DNA of 64,000 nt, taken from CAYRES01 sp964423425 (GTDB lineage Bacteria > Actinomycetota > Thermoleophilia > RBG-16-64-13). The stretch is from positions 135,559 to 199,558 of the forward strand of contig CAYRES010000005.1 of assembly GCA_964423425.1 (NCBI GenBank), written 5' to 3'. How positions within the stretch are numbered: the first letter of the stretch is position 1; each line of letters begins with the position of its first letter. The translations under genes were made by a program, and so were the position numbers. The notes under the pieces are model-generated. The model ran no database searches, had not been told where the DNA came from, and was given only the letters and a program-made list of their open reading frames with translations. This document shows, piece by piece, positions 62,911 to 64,000 of the stretch.

Positions 62911-63882
62911 ATGTGCACCCTGGAGCCTGTGCCAGCCAACCTCCGCACCCTGACCGGTTTCCCCGGCCCCTACCACGCCATCTGCCGGGAAGAGCGCAAT
63001 CTGGCCGCTCTCCTCTACCACCTGCTCTTGGTGGGCGACAACCTGGAGAGGTTCCTCAAGGTGGCTGGCTACGGCCAACCACTTCATCCGACCCAGTCTG
63101 CCCTCTACTTCGAGTACGCCTTCCTGCGGGATCTCTGGGCCACCCTCGACCCGAGGCGTTCCACCGCAGAGGGAACCCCCACGCAGAAGCTGGAAGCGGC
63201 CAACAAGAAGAAGCGGGAAGTTATTCTTGAACTCCTGCAGCCGGCGGAAAGCGAGTATCTGAAGAACTGTGGTGTCCTTGAGTTCAACACCCACTTCGGC
63301 GCCGGCTCCCGACCCTCAAGAAGAGAGATCCAGAGCCCCAGTACCTGGTCACTTCCCGCCTACGCCAAGACGCTCACAGATCCGACCGAGATACTGAAGG
63401 TCTCCCGCTTCAAGTGGGCCTTCAACGCCAAGCCCGACCTGGTGATCCACTCAGACCACGACCACGCCCTCTGCATTGAAGCCAAGCTGGAGTCAGGCGA
63501 GGGCAGCTACCCTGCCACGGCAGCGGAGAAGCTGATCTTCAAGAACCTGGGGCTCACCTACGTGGGTCAGCTCGACATTCAGCGCTACCTCATGACTGAG
63601 CTTCTGGGGATCGAGACAGAGTTCGTGTTTCTGGTGGCCGACCGCAAGGTCGGCAAGACGGCCGAGAAGGTGCTCAGCTGGGCAGAGGCGTTCGAGACGC
63701 TGGAGCTCGATGGCCAGCCGGCGTTCGTGCGCGAGTGGGTGAGTGGATTCCAGGGTTGTGCCTCCCACGGCATGCACCAGGAGAGGAGTTCCACTCCGGC
63801 AGAAACAGGAGGCCCGCTGGGGAGGCACGAAGTGGGTGGATTCGGGTTTCGTCTTCACCAACCGCCTGGGGGGGCCTCTTGA
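62911..63882 (+). CDS. PD-(D/E)XK nuclease-like protein, possibly 3'-disrupted
   Basis: A 323-residue protein of unknown function. Residues about 170-215 contain AFNAKPDLVIHSDHDHALCI and EAKLESGEGSYP: an Asp, then E-x-K on a following strand, the pattern of the PD-(D/E)XK nuclease superfamily. The remainder is helix-rich. The last 35-40 residues (from about GFQGCASHGM) are out of frame over an integrase fragment and are unlikely to be native. AAAGGAG lies 12 bases before the ATG. It is bordered by a transposase remnant and an integrase remnant, suggesting transfer. Confidence 0.6.
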   Translation: MCTLEPVPANLRTLTGFPGPYHAICREERNLAALLYHLLLVGDNLERFLKVAGYGQPLHPTQSALYFEYAFLRDLWATLDPRRSTAEGTPTQKLEAANKKKREVILELLQPAESEYLKNCGVLEFNTHFGAGSRPSRREIQSPSTWSLPAYAKTLTDPTEILKVSRFKWAFNAKPDLVIHSDHDHALCIEAKLESGEGSYPATAAEKLIFKNLGLTYVGQLDIQRYLMTELLGIETEFVFLVADRKVGKTAEKVLSWAEAFETLELDGQPAFVREWVSGFQGCASHGMHQERSSTPAETGGPLGRHEVGGFGFRLHQPPGGAS

Positions 63883-63942
63883 TGGTGACAACCTCTTCCG
63901 TGACTACCGGCGCATCCTCAATGACGCCGGGCTTCCCCGTCT
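63776..63942 (+). pseudogene. Tyrosine recombinase (phage integrase) fragment
   Basis: In a different frame from the nuclease gene the DNA encodes KWVDSGFVFTNRLGGPLDGD and NLFRDYRRILNDAGLPR, the middle of phage-type tyrosine recombinases. The sequence then departs from the family before the HxLR box and reaches a stop at 63973. It is too short and broken to be active. Confidence 0.7.
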
Positions 63943-64000
63943 AGTCGGAAGTTTTTGCCCTTCCTGCAGGTGACTCCCGTTCCCTCACCGGGTTTGTGGC

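Overview
The window is high-GC bacterial DNA with dense, often translationally coupled genes, frequent GTG and TTG starts and at least one probable leaderless gene. The gene content points to a deep-branching, probably anaerobic or facultative actinobacterium (Thermoleophilia- or Coriobacteriia-like). Evidence includes a class F/E-like sortase, an MmpL-type exporter, a GT35 glucan phosphorylase, a CooS-type CO dehydrogenase, a BadF/HgdC-type activase with its dehydratase partner, a K+-type proton-pumping pyrophosphatase and an archaeal-type phosphoglycerate mutase. The assignment is inference; no rRNA or tRNA is present to anchor it.

Layout. 1-4.1 kb: 5'-truncated polysaccharide deacetylase, LiaF-like membrane protein, acetate transporter and an oxalate/formate-type MFS carrier, the last two converging on two strong hairpins. 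4.5-13.1 kb (+): a split CoA-activase/2-hydroxyacyl-CoA dehydratase pair, an MMPL transporter and a ketopantoate-reductase-like enzyme. 13.2-20.1 kb (-): one operon with a complete peptide-type ABC importer (its two ATPases fused), glutamate formimidoyltransferase and a GyrI-like protein. 20.4-34 kb: membrane pyrophosphatase, apgM, an exported glucosaminidase, macrodomain and enoyl-CoA hydratase-like proteins, a zinc-ribbon/coiled-coil unknown, a COG2345 regulator, Nudix, HIT, DUF1385, MFS and HD-GYP proteins. 34.3-40 kb: glucan phosphorylase, a queF-queC-queD-queE operon and a cold-shock protein. 40-48 kb: universal stress protein, unknown membrane protein, TM1367-like protein, GNAT, M20 peptidase, SLH-domain esterase, RidA and CooS. 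48.4-51.5 kb: a sortase with two paralogous Thr-rich surface proteins, interrupted by a short assembly gap. 51.7-62 kb: an ABC ATPase fused to a permease remnant, flavin-type oxidase, PEP-utilising phosphotransferase, K+ channel with two RCK units, methyltransferase, and a MacB-type efflux operon. 62.2-64 kb: a scar zone with an IS1380 transposase fragment, a PD-(D/E)XK-type nuclease-like gene and an integrase fragment.

Functional themes. Energy and carbon: acetate uptake, CoA-ester dehydration, CO or redox chemistry at CooS, ion pumping driven by PPi, glycogen phosphorolysis. Nutrient import: the ABC operon coupled to a folate/histidine catabolic enzyme. Cell surface: SLH esterase, glucosaminidase, sortase locus, LiaF-like stress protein.

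Most worth a second look: the CooS lacks one conserved C-cluster cysteine (a Glu occupies the position); the sortase/Thr-rich paralog locus lacks any LPXTG motif and carries a 39-nt repeat upstream of the genes; the ABC ATPase at 51.7 kb appears to be an in-frame deletion fusion; and the formimidoyltransferase sits inside a peptide-transporter operon.
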